From Ephydatia muelleri (Eukaryota > Porifera > Demospongiae > Spongillida > Spongillidae), in the NCBI GenBank assembly GCA_013339895.1, contig JABACO010000004.1:11917958-11981957 (forward strand): a stretch of 64,000 nt of DNA, in the 5' to 3' direction. Within the stretch, counting starts at the first letter, position 1. Every line of letters starts with the position of its first letter. This document shows, in pieces, positions 43,770-55,400 of this stretch. Made by a program: the position numbers and the translations under genes. The notes under the pieces were generated by a model. That model worked only from the letters and a program-made list of their open reading frames with translations. It did not search any database and was not told where the DNA came from.

Positions 43770-44986
43770 AGGGATTACTAGTCAGTGGGTGAAGGGTACA
43801 TTGTCTAAAGCGGGATTTGTTGTCAATGAGGCTAAATCAACCTGGACCCCAACACGGAAATTGCAGTGGCTTGGGTTTACCATTGATCTAGAACACAGGC
43901 AGGTGTCGGTACCTGAAAAGAAACTAAATAGCCTTAGGAGGTTATTAGAGGATACTTGTAAGCATGATTATGCAGTTGCTAGACACATAGCCAGTTTGAC
44001 TGGTAAAATCATTTCAATGGGCCTAGCTTTAGGCCCTATAGCCAGATTCATGACTAGGGGGTTGTACGCAATGTTGCAGGTTAGGAATGCATGGTGCGAG
44101 ATGCTCAAGCTGTCAGGAGATGCAAAAATGGAACACACCTCTTTGGAAGCAGTCCATAGGAAAAGTTAATGGTTAACCTATATGGCACAGCCCCATCTGC
44201 TGTCCGGATAGATGCAAGTAATACAGGATATGGTGGAGCATGGTATGCATGTGGCACAAGGGAACTGGTTAGAGCATGAAGCCAAACAAAGTTCCACCTG
44301 AAGGGAATTGGTGGCAGTGGGTAGGGTTTTGCAAGCCATCGCCAGTAAACTGGCTAATATGAGGGTGCGTTGGTTCACTGATAACCAGAATCTAGTTCGT
44401 ATTTTGCAAGTTGGGAGTGCTAAGCCGCATCTGCAGTCAGAGGCTGTATCTGTGTTTGGACTCCGTTTAACTAACAACATTCGGTTAGAGCCAGAATGGA
44501 TTCCACGGTAGGAAAACCATATAGCAGACTATATCAGCTGGATTGTGGACCATGATGACTGGTCGTTGGACCCGATAATGTTTTAAAACATTGGATGATT
44601 CATGGGGTCCCCGTACAGTGGATAGGTTTGCCACACATTACAATGCTCAGTTGGAGCGTTTTAACTCCCGATATGCTTGCCCTGGTTCAGAAGCTGTGGA
44701 TTCCTTTACATCTGATTGGGGTGGAGAAAATAATTGGTGGTGTCCACCTCCATGTCTTGTGGCAAGGGTAATAGGGCATGCAGAAGTTTGCAAAGCCCAG
44801 GGCACTCTCATAATACCTGCATGGCAGTCAGCCCACTATTATGGAGTTAGTTTTGCACCTTTTGTGGTAGATATGGTATCGCTGCCCCTGTACACTGAAC
44901 TTGTCCACCCTGGTAGGTCTGGATCAGCTTTGTTTGATCCCAAGCATCCCAATACGGCTATGTTGGCATTAAAAATTTGCATCTGA
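43770..44986 (+). pseudogene. DIRS-type element: RT end and RNase H region
   Basis: Frames read LSKAGFVVNEAKSTWTPTRK, LQWLGFTIDLEHRQVSVPEK (RT thumb), ASLTGKIISMGLALGPIARF, then RNase H-like VRWFTDNQNLVRILQVGS and LRLTNNIRLEPEWIPR. The post-RNase H segment WGPRTVDRFATHYNAQLERF, DWGGENNWWCPPPCLVARVI follows, with GTLIIPAWQSAHYY and the frame stop near 44986. This order is that of DIRS-type retrotransposons, which integrate through a tyrosine recombinase rather than a DDE integrase. The upstream RT palm is missing (left truncation at ~43770) and frame changes occur near 44175 and 44585. Confidence 0.75.
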
Positions 44987-45024
44987 ATATATACAAGGCT
45001 GCTAGGTTGGCAGCTCGTGTTCAG

Positions 45025-45245
45025 TCGGTTTGGCTGGTCTACGTATGTTAGTTAATATTGTGGTTTTGGCTGTTGTCAACCTATGCGTGTTGACAGATTG
45101 TGTTCAGCCAGTTTTGGCTGTTGTCAACCTATGCGTGTTGACGGATTGTGTTCTGCTGGTTTTGGCTATTGTCAACCTATGCGTGTTGACGAATTTTTTG
45201 TTCAGCCGGCTTGGGCTGGTGTCACCCTATGCATGTTGACGGATT
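45025..45245 (+). repeat. 48-bp tandem repeat between RNase H and recombinase
   Basis: Four units of ttggctgttgtcaacctatg plus cgtgttgacggattgtgttc and agccggt lie between the two coding parts of the DIRS-type element. Variants differ by a few bases. Confidence 0.75.
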
Positions 45246-45359
45246 TGTGTTCAGAACACGATGCACACATTCATGCTATACACTCAGAAGGCACAATGTG
45301 GCAATGATGGGGGTTAGGGTGTGCACATAAGTCTCATGATACTATGTCCATTTTCTCCT

Positions 45360-46731
45360 TATTCTGTAGATGTTTTTTCCTCTGGAGTCTGGCCTCTGTT
45401 ATCAAATTTGGATGACCCAGAACTTAGGCGGCTGGCTAAAGCATTGCCAGCTACTGTCCTGAAGTGCAAGGCGGACTCTACAACAAAGAATCTTGGTGCC
45501 TTTCAGAGGTGGAAGACATGGGCAGAGGCCAGACTATGTTATATATTGTGATAAAAAGTGCAATCACCAATGTGCTTATTTGCCTACTGGATTTAGCATT
45601 GTTGTATATAGAAGGAATCAAAATAGCAACTACTTTCTTAAATTCCAAGAGGCGTGTGGCAGGGAAATTGCTGAAGCAGCTAATCGCATGAAAGAACTGA
45701 ATACCTATGATCCAACCAGAAAAATCCAGCTAAAATGGTATGCCTGCGATTCTGGCAAATCGCGAGCAGAGTGTGCAAAACTCAAAAAGAAGGTGGTGTG
45801 CAATAATATGCACCATGCTCTTGCATATGACGTGAAGAGAGGTGTAGCAGATGGAGAAATAAAATTGCAAGATCCAAAAGATGACACCTCCTTCAATGTT
45901 GTTTGTAGTGGGCAAGCTTCCCTGTGCAGGATATCCATTTGGTGCTGTACTTGCAGCACCTGAGTGAGTCCATTCAGTCTAAATCAGCAGTAGAAGAGGT
46001 AGTGCATGCTGTTTCACGGTTGCACCAGATGGCCCGTTTATCATCCATTGCGGGATCCCCCATAGTGCAAGCAACTTTGGGTGGCCTTAGAAGGGAGTTA
46101 GCTAAGCCCAAAAAGCGTAAGGAACCGGTTACAGCAGAGATGTTGCTAGCAATGGTAGAGGCAGCTGGGCCATCCCCGTCCCTTACTGAGATTCGCTTAC
46201 TAGCTATCTGCCTCGTGGCTTTTGCGGGTTTCCTAAGGTGCGAGGAATTGTTGAAGCTTAGATGCGCTGATGTGACATTTAACACTGAGGGCATGGTAAT
46301 ACACATTGCATCCAGCAAGACAGATCAGTACAGGGAGGGTGTTGCTCGTACGGGTACGGCCACATGTCCTGTCAGCATGATGCAACGTTATTTCTCCATG
46401 GGTCAACTAATGCACGATTCACAGGATTTTATATTCAGGGGAATAATGCATACCAAGTCAGGAGAATGCATGTTTGCGGAAGGGTGGTAGCCTTAGTTAT
46501 TCTAGGCTACGGGAATTGTTACTGGAGAAGATAAGTAGCCTGGGTATGGACCCTAAGCTGTTTGGAATGCACAGCCTGCGGGCTGGTGGTGCCACAGCAG
46601 CCGCTAATGCTGGAGTGCCTGATAGGCTATTCAAGCGGCATGGGAGATGGAAGTCTGAGTCAGCAAATAGTGGGTATGTAAAGGACTCTGTAGAGAGCCG
46701 CTTAGAAGTCTCTACGAACTTAGGCATCTAA
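45360..46731 (+). pseudogene. DIRS-type tyrosine recombinase, interrupted
   Basis: The N-terminal part reads LRRLAKALPATVLKCKADST, TKNLGAFQRWKTWAEA (45430-45530). Foreign sequence runs to about 45905, and the domain resumes at LVLYLQHLSESIQSKSAVEE. Catalytic blocks are visible: FAGFLRCEELLKLRCADV (Arg I), IASSKTDQYREGVARTGT (Lys), FGMHSLRAGGATAAANAGV (His-x-x-Arg), RHGRWKSESANSGYVKDSVE (His and the Tyr nucleophile). A one-frame change occurs near 46480. The enzyme joins circular cDNA to the genome by Tyr recombination (family knowledge). All active-site residues are present, but the insertion and frameshift inactivate the copy. Confidence 0.8.
45535..45905 (+). other. Foreign ~370-bp open insert inside the recombinase
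   Basis: The reading frame 45540-45900 stays open (NYFLKFQEACGREIAEAANR, KIQLKWYACDSGKSRAECAK, NNMHHALAYDVKRGVADGEI) but is not part of a tyrosine recombinase. No clear target duplication was found. It may be an exon of another transposon gene acquired by recombination. Confidence 0.45.
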
Positions 46732-46734
46732 CTG

Positions 46735-47140
46735 TCTTTCTTTGAACATCTAGTTGGCAGTCGTGCACAGGCAACGCTGCACCAAGAGTTGTCAATATGC
46801 ATGGCGTAAGGGTGGTGTACATGTACGAGGAGGGAGATGCTGCAAGCTGAAGAAACTAGGCTAAGACTTGCTGAACACTGTTCATCCACATGGACTAAAC
46901 TCCAAAAGAGGAGACGACCCACCCACCCCCTGACCCAGACCCAACCTAAAACGTAACCTAACCTAACCCAAAACCTAACCTATTACTGAACCCAAAACCT
47001 ACAGCTTGTTCTCTGGTTAGCCAAATGTTCGGTAGCTGCGAGAAAGATTAGCAGCCTTGACAAAGAGATATGTGACCTAATCCGACAGGGTACCAAACAG
47101 TTCAAGCATCAGTTCGACAGCTAACGCATCCAACTGTGAC
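46735..47140. repeat. DIRS downstream end and CCTAA-rich stretch
   Basis: 46752-46850 resembles 24068-24165 (see there) and is probably the terminal repeat region of the DIRS-type element. 46925-46995 contains a degenerate run of acctaacctaaccc/aacctaacc, reminiscent of interstitial telomere-like sequence but too irregular to call. No gene was seen. Confidence 0.45.
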
Positions 47141-47146
47141 CATCAT

Positions 47147-47629
47147 TTGTACATGGAAGGTGATATAGCAATTGAACAGACACAGTTTGAATGCTTTCAT
47201 GTGAACAGGACAACAAATGAAATAGAGCAGCATCAAGCAACCGTACATGCGAGTCTAATTCCATTTGATGAAATTCACACACGAACTCTACAACACATAA
47301 AATATGGGTATTATATATGTACTGTCAACACAGAAAGCCTTTCAAATGAGGTCTTAAAAAGCTTTCTTTGCGGTATTGGTCAACTTAACGAGCAAATGAC
47401 ACAGACCAAATACAGATGCTAGCCATCAAAACACATGAATACCAGACACTTCAAATTTGGCAAGATCACTCAAGCATTGCTGGGTAGTCACTTATATAAC
47501 CCAGCATTCTATTTAACCTCTGAGGGAGTGGGGAACTACATGGACATACCAACAATAGTAGAAGATCCTGAGGTTCATATAAGTAAACTCAAGTTCTGGG
47601 ATAGTGGCCACAGTTTGGAGAGCTGCTAA
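47147..47629 (+). CDS. Hypothetical exons, unrecognised
   Basis: Two adjacent frames, 47147-47422 (DIAIEQTQFECFHVNRTTNE, IPFDEIHTRTLQHIKYGYYI) and 47435-47629 (KFGKITQALLGSHLYNPAFY, PEVHISKLKFWDSGHSLESC), have balanced amino-acid composition and could be parts of one broken gene. No family was recognised. A poly-G run at about 47790-47806 lies downstream. Confidence 0.25.
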
Positions 47630-48230
47630 ACTGTACCGCCATAATCAACCTACAATCTCTAAATAAATGTGGTTTTCCCAGAGCCATATGTCAGGAGAGA
47701 CTGTGCAGTGGACTGGGGACTGGTTTAACCTTTGCCCCTGAAGTATGTGCTGTGTATATGGACCAGATCGATACTGGAAGATTGGAAGCAGGGGGGGGGG
47801 GGGGGGTTTGGAAAAGTGGAAGTATGTAAAAAAATATAACAGCAGCAGAGAAGAAGAGAGGGACAGTGGGTTTTGGGAGGCGTGGAACTAGGTTCTGACA
47901 AAATATTTATGCAAATCGTTCCATTGCGTTATGCGGTGATGCTCCTGCCAGTAATCATCACCAGTGTTAAACCAGGAACAGACGGTATTCTGCGCAGCAT
48001 GCACAGTTAGGATAGCCTCCATGCCAAAGTATCAATGCAGGAAAAACTATGCCAACTGCATATGCAAACGCTTCTTGACACCACAGGGACATCTGAATGC
48101 CATGTGCAATGTCTGCGCAGAGACTGAGCACAAGAAGTGAGACACAGTTGTGGCACAGTAAAGACACAATGTGACTGCACAGTGTACATAGTATGTAAAG
48201 ACCCAGTGTGACTGACGCCCATTTACTGGA

Positions 48231-48527
48231 TTGACCCTGTTAGATTTGGGCGATGAATCTATTATTCTAGCGCCAAAGATATGGTATACTGCGTTTGAGC
48301 GTGCTAGAGTATCAACTTACAATGAATTCTATCAGACCGACAAAAGGAGGTCTTATGCAAGGTTGAACCAAAGGGGCTACATACATCCCACAGTTAATCC
48401 CAGCATAGAATTTTCCAATCCTGCTAATGGTGCACACACACAGTCTACTGAGTGCACCTGGGCACACGCGAAAAGGTACAATATACACGGTACTTTGAAA
48501 GCACTCCTTGCCACATACTTGAATTAA
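48231..48527 (+). pseudogene. ISXO2/Merlin-like transposase C-terminal exon
   Basis: The frame reads YNEFYQTDKRRSYARLNQRG, YIHPTVNPSIEFSNPANGAH and TQSTECTWAHAKRYN before a stop. The pattern TDxxRxYxxLxxxGYxHxTVNxSxxFxxPxxGAHTQxxExxWxxxK is that of the ISXO2-like (IS1595) domain, in eukaryotes carried by Merlin transposons, covering the second D and the final E. The N-terminal half and first catalytic D are not found upstream (47640-48230 has no recognisable gene). Confidence 0.6.
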
Positions 48528-48529
48528 TA

Positions 48530-49480
48530 GAGAAGACATACCATTTGCTAAGTCCATTAATTGCATAACAATTGTGTAGCCAGTTGAATGCTGCATGTGT
48601 GTTGTGTGTGAAACACTGTGTTGGAACACTGTATTTTGCTTTACATACTGTTAACTTCTAATACATTGCACCACATTTCATGCACAGCATGTGCAATGAC
48701 GTATGTCATGTGACTTTACTCATTGTTGTTTTTGCTTAGTTAGCGCAGTGCCAGTGTGTCTATTTTTGATATCGAAGTGGAGTACATGACAGAATGCAAC
48801 ATGTCCTGAAGAAAGAGAACAAAGTGTGGGTGAATCAATGTAGCAAATGTGCCAGACAAAGCGGAGCGCATTAGCAATAGGAGTTAGGAAACATACAGCA
48901 CGCGTTGCCATATATACATATAGTTCTAGTGCATGTTTTTTTTTAATAGTAGGCTTCATGCATGTTATCAGGTAGCAGGAACGTGGGTGAGGTTGAACGT
49001 AGGATAAGAAGCTGTACGTACCTGTTATGATTGCGATTTATTTTCTTGACCTCTTCAGAATGAGTAATATTCACACCATCCCTGGCAATAGAAAACCACG
49101 AATCTGTAGTAACAGTGGCAACGAATACTAATGCGGAATCAATACTGTAAAGATCAACGAATTCAAATCATTAAAATTAGCCAAACCACTATTTTTTCGA
49201 ATCATAAATATGAATTCATTTATTAATAGCAATTAAAAAATACGAATCTGAGCGAATGCTATTCATTGAATCCGAGTGAATCCTATTTATTGAATTTGAA
49301 TTTCGAGGATGGCTAGTGATATGCGACAGTGGAATTTCAGGAAAGCCAATGCCAGAGTCGATGCAAAATGTTTGAAACAATCAAGCATTTGAAGTTTACA
49401 CAGCAGGTACTAGCAGTTATAATATTTATATCCTTTCGCGGTCACTGTTATAGTATTCATTCTAGTACTACTAGTGCAAC
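48530..49480. other. AT-rich non-coding DNA
   Basis: I see no supported gene. 49140-49320 contains repeated gaatc/aaatacg motifs (gaattcaaatc, cgaatctgagcgaatg, gaatccgagtgaatcc) typical of a decayed AT-rich repeat. Confidence 0.4.
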
Positions 49481-49514
49481 TATTGTATGGCTTTGCTGTA
49501 TTTTGTATCCAGGC

Positions 49515-49996
49515 ACTTGTCATGTCGACGAGAGCGTACAGAAGTGCAGGGAAGAAAGGAAGCAAAAGCAGCTGTTGCCCTCAGGAAAAAGGAAAGGGCA
49601 GAAGGTATAGCTGAGAAATGGGGATTGCCATGGCCACTACCTGATAGAAAAGGGCAATGGGGACGAATCAGCAATGAGTTCCTAAAAAAACAGCAGCTGT
49701 ATGCTACAATTCAGCGGATTGTAGAAGGAAGAGAGCAGGAGCCAGAAATCCCCCCTCACAAAACAGTAGGCTCACTAGGTGACAGCACACATAGTGAGGG
49801 TCAGGATGTTGAAGGCATCACACAAGGTGGTGAGGGCAGCACACAAGGAGAGAGTCGGGATGGTGAAACCAGCCACCAAAGGGATAGGCTGACGAAGTTG
49901 CACAGACCTAAAATCCTGGTTCCGAACCACGACGAGTCCTCCAGAACGAGCTACACAAAAGATGGATGCGACAAAAACAATCGTACACAGCATTGA
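49515..49996 (+). CDS. Hypothetical basic protein exon
   Basis: After a gtatccag acceptor-like site the frame is rich in K, R and E (RREKRTEVQ-like start, GRKEAKAAVALRKKERAEGI), has a conserved-looking core (AEKWGLPWPLPDRKGQWGRI, SNEFLKKQQLYATIQRIVEG), then a low-complexity SEGQDVEGITQGGEGSTQG repeat, and stops at 49996. I do not recognise it. Its last ~90 bp form one arm of the inverted repeat at 49905-50420, so the C-terminus is probably transposon-derived. Confidence 0.3.
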
Positions 49997-50420
49997 TGTG
50001 GTTAGCTGCGTTTTGATATGGACAAAATGATTTATAGTGTTATAGTGTTAACAGCATTCATTATTCAATTTCTCGTCTTCGCGTTGGTGCTTAAGCATTT
50101 ACCGTTTGCTACAACCGGAACCCAAAATTCTTTGTATACATGGTGGCCACGAACAACACTCAAATGGTTGCAGGAACTAAGTTCTGGTACTACCGGTACA
50201 ATCCTTTCTTCGCCCATATTGATCAACGCAAACACCGATCGGTACATACCCTCTCGCTAGTATTACTGTTATTATTAGCTATAACATTATTAATCATTTT
50301 GTCCGTATCAAAACGCTGCTAACCACATCAACGCTGTGTACGATTGTTTTTGTCGCATCGATCTCTTGTGTAGCTCGTTCTGGAGGACTCGTTGTCGTGG
50401 TTCGGAACCAGGATTGTAGG
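49905..50420. repeat. ~515-bp imperfect inverted repeat
   Basis: The left arm (cctaaaatcctggttccgaa, gatgcgacaaaaacaatcgt, acacagcattgatgtggtta) pairs with the right arm at 50305-50415 (taaccacatcaacgctgtgt, acgattgtttttgtcgcatc, ttcggaaccaggatt). Similarity continues inward (gcgttttgatatggacaaaa versus the complement of ttttgtccgtatcaaaacgc) and fades toward the centre at ~50160. It is probably a MITE or foldback element. Confidence 0.75.
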
Positions 50421-50689
50421 TAGTTTTGTATAACCAAAATGGCGGATGAAGAGTGTGAGTTTTAGTAACGATGCATTCTTCATCAAAAAGCAGAGGTAAA
50501 TTCACCAAAAATACCTTGCATGTGTTTAGAAATGTTTCTTGCTTCGTATCCAATACTCGTATTCACTTGGAGATTTACCATTCAAGAAATATGACGGCCC
50601 TAAATCACAGTGAATATCAAAAGTTGCTACGACGAATCAGGTAAAATAGACGGACATCGAAAGCGAGATACAAATGGTTGTTTTTATTA

Positions 50690-51581
50690 CAGTTTTCCAG
50701 GTTAGTCCCTACGCTTATGGTTACGGAGATACGCTCGTTTAAAAAACATGCTACTTTTTATAAGGTCTCGGGTTGGGGGCGGAGGGGAGCTTATTCGTGG
50801 TACTTTACGGTAGATCCAGATTCTCAAAAGTGGGTGTTGCTCTGGGACTGTTATTCAGTGCATCGCTCTGGCCCTGTATTGGACGTGCTCAAAGTAAGCA
50901 CCCAAATTTAATACTTCTCTTTGAACCAGCCTCCTGCACAGCTGAGCTTCAGCCATTAGATTTATCGTATAACTTTGTGTTTAAAACTGGGGAGCCACTC
51001 TGTTCGCTTCTTGGTTGAGCCAGGTAGCTCAGGAACAGCTTTTGAGAGGTATATCTCAAGACCAACATACGTTTGACCTTAGTTTGAAAAGTGTCAAGAC
51101 TCCTTTTGTAAAATGGGTCTACATGACACTGAATAAGATGTCAGAAAGTAAGAAGTCTGCCATGGTTGATGGTTGGAGAGTAAGTGGCATTAGTGTATCT
51201 TGGGCTACCACAGATGAAGACATTGAAGAACGAGATACATTTTTCGAGGCCAGAGCCTTGGAAAGACAAAAGGAACTGTTAGTGGTGAAGGGCGGACGAT
51301 CAAAAGATGCCGCAGTTGCCGGATTAATTGAACAGACAGTAGTAGAAGGCAGTTCTAAAAGCAAAAGAGATGAGATTATTGAAGGAACCAGTGGTGAAGA
51401 TGATAACGGCGAACAGTGGACAGAGATCGAGAAACTGGATGATGTGGAAGGCGAAGAAAACACGCCGGCCGATGGAGAGGAGTCGTCCCAACTACCCAAT
51501 GAGCTAGCTAATTGCTTTAATATAGCAATACGCACAACGCATTGTGGTCGCAGCACGACGCTACCATCTAAATTCAAGTAG
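50690..51581 (+). pseudogene. Pogo/Tigger-like DDE transposase C-terminal half
   Basis: Across three frames the plus strand reads KWVLLWDCYSVHRSGPVLDV (50828-50890), NLILLFEPASCTAELQPLDL then SYNFVFK (50912-50985) and QVAQEQLLRGISQDQHTFDL, SLKSVKTPFVKWVYMTLNKM, AMVDGWRVSGI (51018-51200). WDxYSVHR and PASCTxELQPLDxxxNxxFK are the second and third catalytic-region blocks of pogo-like DDE_1 transposases. The tail to 51581 is acidic and low-complexity. Frameshifts near 50900 and 51010 indicate a dead copy. The first catalytic D and the CENP-B-like N-terminus are missing. Confidence 0.6.
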
Positions 51582-51584
51582 TTA

Positions 51585-52406
51585 GTAGAACTGTTTAGCT
51601 GCTCTGCTTATCGTTTAATGTCCAGAAAACATGCTGTAGAAGTTACGTATGCTATTTATCATCATCTTTAAAAAAAAATACGAATTACGTACTGCGTACA
51701 AACGGATAAGTTACGAATACGTTATACGAATCTTTTATATGAATCATTGATCTCTAAAGTATCTTACGTAAAATTATATGGATCGTTTCCGATTTCACAT
51801 TTTTGGATATTCTAGAAGTCCTCTACACATTGTTTCTAACGCACTGAGAATCGGAGTATCCGTCGTGGAGTAATAAGACTCCGAAATTAGCCACTTTCTA
51901 TTGCACAATGTATACCTTATCGCGGAAATGATCTTAACGTAATGAGTCTGGGTACGTGATTAGGCTCTGTCTCAGATCCCTTCCCAAGCCAGCCTGACCG
52001 CTTTCTAGTGCTTCCAGCGGGCCTGTGATCCCAACCTCACAACTACACGTCGCATGCAACGACGCAATGTTTATTCGCTTGCGCACCAGATGTCACGTTA
52101 CGGTCTCACCTTCGTTATCCACGTCAAACCAAACGGTGCTGTTTCTCTGCAATGTACAAATCTTGATTCAAATTGGAGTCCGTGTACTACTACAAGACTA
52201 GCGCTCTACCGCACATGGTTTTCGTTCCAAGCCTCTATTACGCATGCGCACAGTACGATCTGTCATCTAACCACAAAAAAATGTGCACTATGTCATGACG
52301 TCACTATAAAAACAATATATTCAAACAGAATTTTAAAAATATGACCACTCAAACAAGTGGTTATCAAGCCTGAACGAACAGGTATATGAGAAAGAAGAGT
52401 GTTACT
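51585..52406. other. Intergenic stretch with a tRNA-like remnant
   Basis: On the minus strand 52212-52163 reads gcggtagagcgctagtcttg and then ccaatttgaatcaaga. This has the form of a tRNA D-arm (A box) and a weak T-loop (B box), as in tRNA-derived SINEs. Acceptor stem and poly-A tail were not identified. The rest (51590-52150) is AT-rich with tacgtaa-type repeats. Confidence 0.3.
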
Positions 52407-55400
52407 CTAGAAGAGCTTCATCTCCACAATCTCGCATATCATATGCTGACGTATAGCTGGCATATCAGCCTGTACAGGAGCAGAAAGCATATCCAACACA
52501 CACTCACAGATCCCATCAGCTTACCTGCGAAAAATCGAAACGGATATCTCTGGATAGGTACCGAGCATACTGCAAGAAACAAGAAATCGTGCTTTGAAAA
52601 CCACCAGTGTGAGCACCGACACAAATGTGGCTGCCTATGAAACCCCCAAGCAACAATACCACATAACAGGAGGCCAATCTGAAAACAGCCGACAATGTAG
52701 GACACTTTCAGGATGCCAGTAAGCATTATGGAGGCTAATGGCATGGGATAGGTGGCCATAGCTGTTATTCTGATCTCAACATACCAAACACGAAAACACT
52801 CCACAGTCTGAGGAATTAGTCTGATGGGGTATATTCTAAAGTAAACAAAAAAAAAATGACAATGTAAAGTTTGAAGATTAGTGTTAACAGCAGGCACCAT
52901 ACTTTGGGTGAGTAATCTGTCCACCCCGACAAATCATATTCCTGCTGCTTTTTATCTCTAGACTCGGAAACAATGTACTGCCTGTGTTGGAAAGTGAACA
53001 GATGTAATACACGACCTCAATACATTCTCAGCAGCACCTGAGTGCATTCAGACACTGAGCATTGGAGCCCCGTAAGGAGTCGTAGTACTGGATCTGTTTC
53101 TTGCCAAAATTGATAGCTGCACAGCACCAATGTGCCCCCAGATGGACGGGAAGGAGAACCAGGTCGTGGGCAAATATGTCCACCTGCAAATGACACCACC
53201 CCCTCATAACACCACTGATAAGCGTATGTCACTACCCCCACCCTCTCACAACACCACTGACAAGCATATGTCATCTCACAACACCACTGACAAGCATGTC
53301 ACTACCCCCACCCCCACCCTCTCACAACACCACTGACAAGCGTTGTCACTCCCCTACATAACTAACTGGCAAGCAAATGACAAACATGAAAACAAACACA
53401 TACTTTTTTTGTCCATCTTCGCACACCTCCATAGCCTGCTTGAATCAATTTGGAATAAAAGAATGAATTAAAAACGTGTACTTTAATCCTTCCATCAGTG
53501 GCACTACGTGCAGCCACCAAGTTGTAATAGAAGTTCACTATCTGCAACAGAGCAGATGTTATCTCCAAGCACCCCCCAAAAAGGTGAATTACCTCATCAT
53601 TCAACCATGTCAATCCAGTAAGTGTTTGAAGATCTGCTCGTGAGATGCGCAGACCAAATCCCTCCACAAGACATTCATCTAGTGGACCACTTCTCAGTAC
53701 GATGGCAAGCTAAAAGGCACACAGTTGTAAACTCAAACAGCTCTGCAACACTCATTTATCATAGACACCCACACACATGCACACACATATGCACACACAC
53801 ACACACACACACACACCGTCTTCTGCTGCACTGCAGTTAGTTCTTTGCAGATCTGTTGAAATTAGCCATTCAACACATTCTCACACATTTCTAGCCACTG
53901 CATACCTCATCTACAGAAGTGTCCTGCAAAGTCATGAGGGTCAGCTCTCGTTTCAGCCTTTCAGCTATCACGTCCTCGGCTTGCATCCGCTTCTTGGCAT
54001 CCTGCTGGTATTGTCGGCTAGCCAGCTCTAGATTGGCACTAATGTACTGCGTCCTGTGCTTGTGGTCCATTTTTAGCTCTTCCAACCACTGCCTGCTCTT
54101 TTCAGCTTCCATCACCCTGGTCAACGGTCGTGTGCCCACCACTGTCTTCTCCGGGCTGGTCTGGACACCAGTGCTTCTCTGCATGACGAGTCTGGGATGT
54201 CCCGTTTGGTTCGTTCCAAGTCCTTGGCCCAGAGAGCCCCATGCGACGGGCGAGGGTGTGTCACGTGGAGTCAACTGCAGCTTTACGTCCTTCGCCAGCC
54301 AGGTTCTAGGCAGACTTCGCGCGTGCGTGCTGCTGGTAACAGGGGGAGGTGACGGTGGTCGAGGGTGACGTGTTGGAGTACAGCTGGTGTCATAGTGAGA
54401 GCCCAACAGAGCCCTTTCGTGCGACCTGATGCCAGGGCAGGCCAAGCACACACGTAATACCCAGAAGTACAGTGTCCACTGCACACATTTGGCGAATGGT
54501 TCGAGCTTCATCGATGCCTACCTCAAGAAGGATGGTCCGATGCTCTCCGGTGACCGTGGCGATGACAAGGTGCTGCAGGACGGCGAGGATAACTGCAATA
54601 TCCTCTGCTGGTAGAGATAATTGTCCTGCTCAGACTGGACCTGAGACCACAACAGAGCTGAATGCCACTACATTTAAAAGCTTTTCAATAAACACCCACC
54701 TGACGAAGAAGGCTCTTGCGAGCATCTCTGGTTGCACTCTTCTTCAGTTGAGTGGAACTTCCTAATCTATGCTGCTGTAGTGCAGAAGGCTGATCACGAC
54801 TCCCCTCGGCCCCAGACCCAGAGGTGAATGCATTTGAAGTGGGTGTTGCTGATGATGTCGAAGCTGGAGGTGGTGGTGGTGGTGGTGATGATGATACCCC
54901 TTCATGGCAGCTCGGGAAACCACGCCCGCTTTCATGGCATACAGTGGCCTGCAAAATAACCGACGTACTGTACGATTCGGTGACTTATTGTTTGTACCTC
55001 CGTATCTGAGAAGTGCTCTGTTGAGTTGGTTCTGTTTACGCCATTATCAAAGCCTGTCAGCCGCTTAATCTCGTGCGCCAGCTTGCTCCAGGCGCCTCCC
55101 AGATACTTCAGTCCACTACGAAGCCTCCTGCTGATAGGTTCAAAGGGAGTGACGGGTGCAAGCGTTCTTCCTAGCTTAATGGAAGGACGTAAAATAGAAA
55201 CGCGTTCATATAACGGTTCTGATTCCTCCTCACCTTCTCCTATACGGACTGTACGACTGCGCTTTGTTCCCTATATGGCAGTGGCGTACGAAAGGTGTTG
55301 GGGTCGTGTAAAAGCGTCAAGTACGCTTTAGTTTTGAGTCACCTTTTCCAAATCTCCCTCCTCTTTGAGTTCCGAGAAGTTTCGCTTGGCGCCCGCTCTT

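Noticed and set aside
46925..46995. CCTAA-rich tract as telomeric repeat
   Set aside because: The spacing is irregular (mixed with aaaacc and gaaccc), so an interstitial telomere cannot be claimed.
52439..52924. 161-aa minus-strand frame containing MATYPMPLAS
   Set aside because: It reads straight through SENP exons and introns in a mixture of frames. The spliced SENP model explains the DNA better.
53362..53667. 101-aa continuous frame as a single SENP exon
   Set aside because: The frame includes a ~50-bp intron (gtaattcacc to ctgttgcag). Removing it restores the conserved WLNDE-IVNFYYN junction of the protease.
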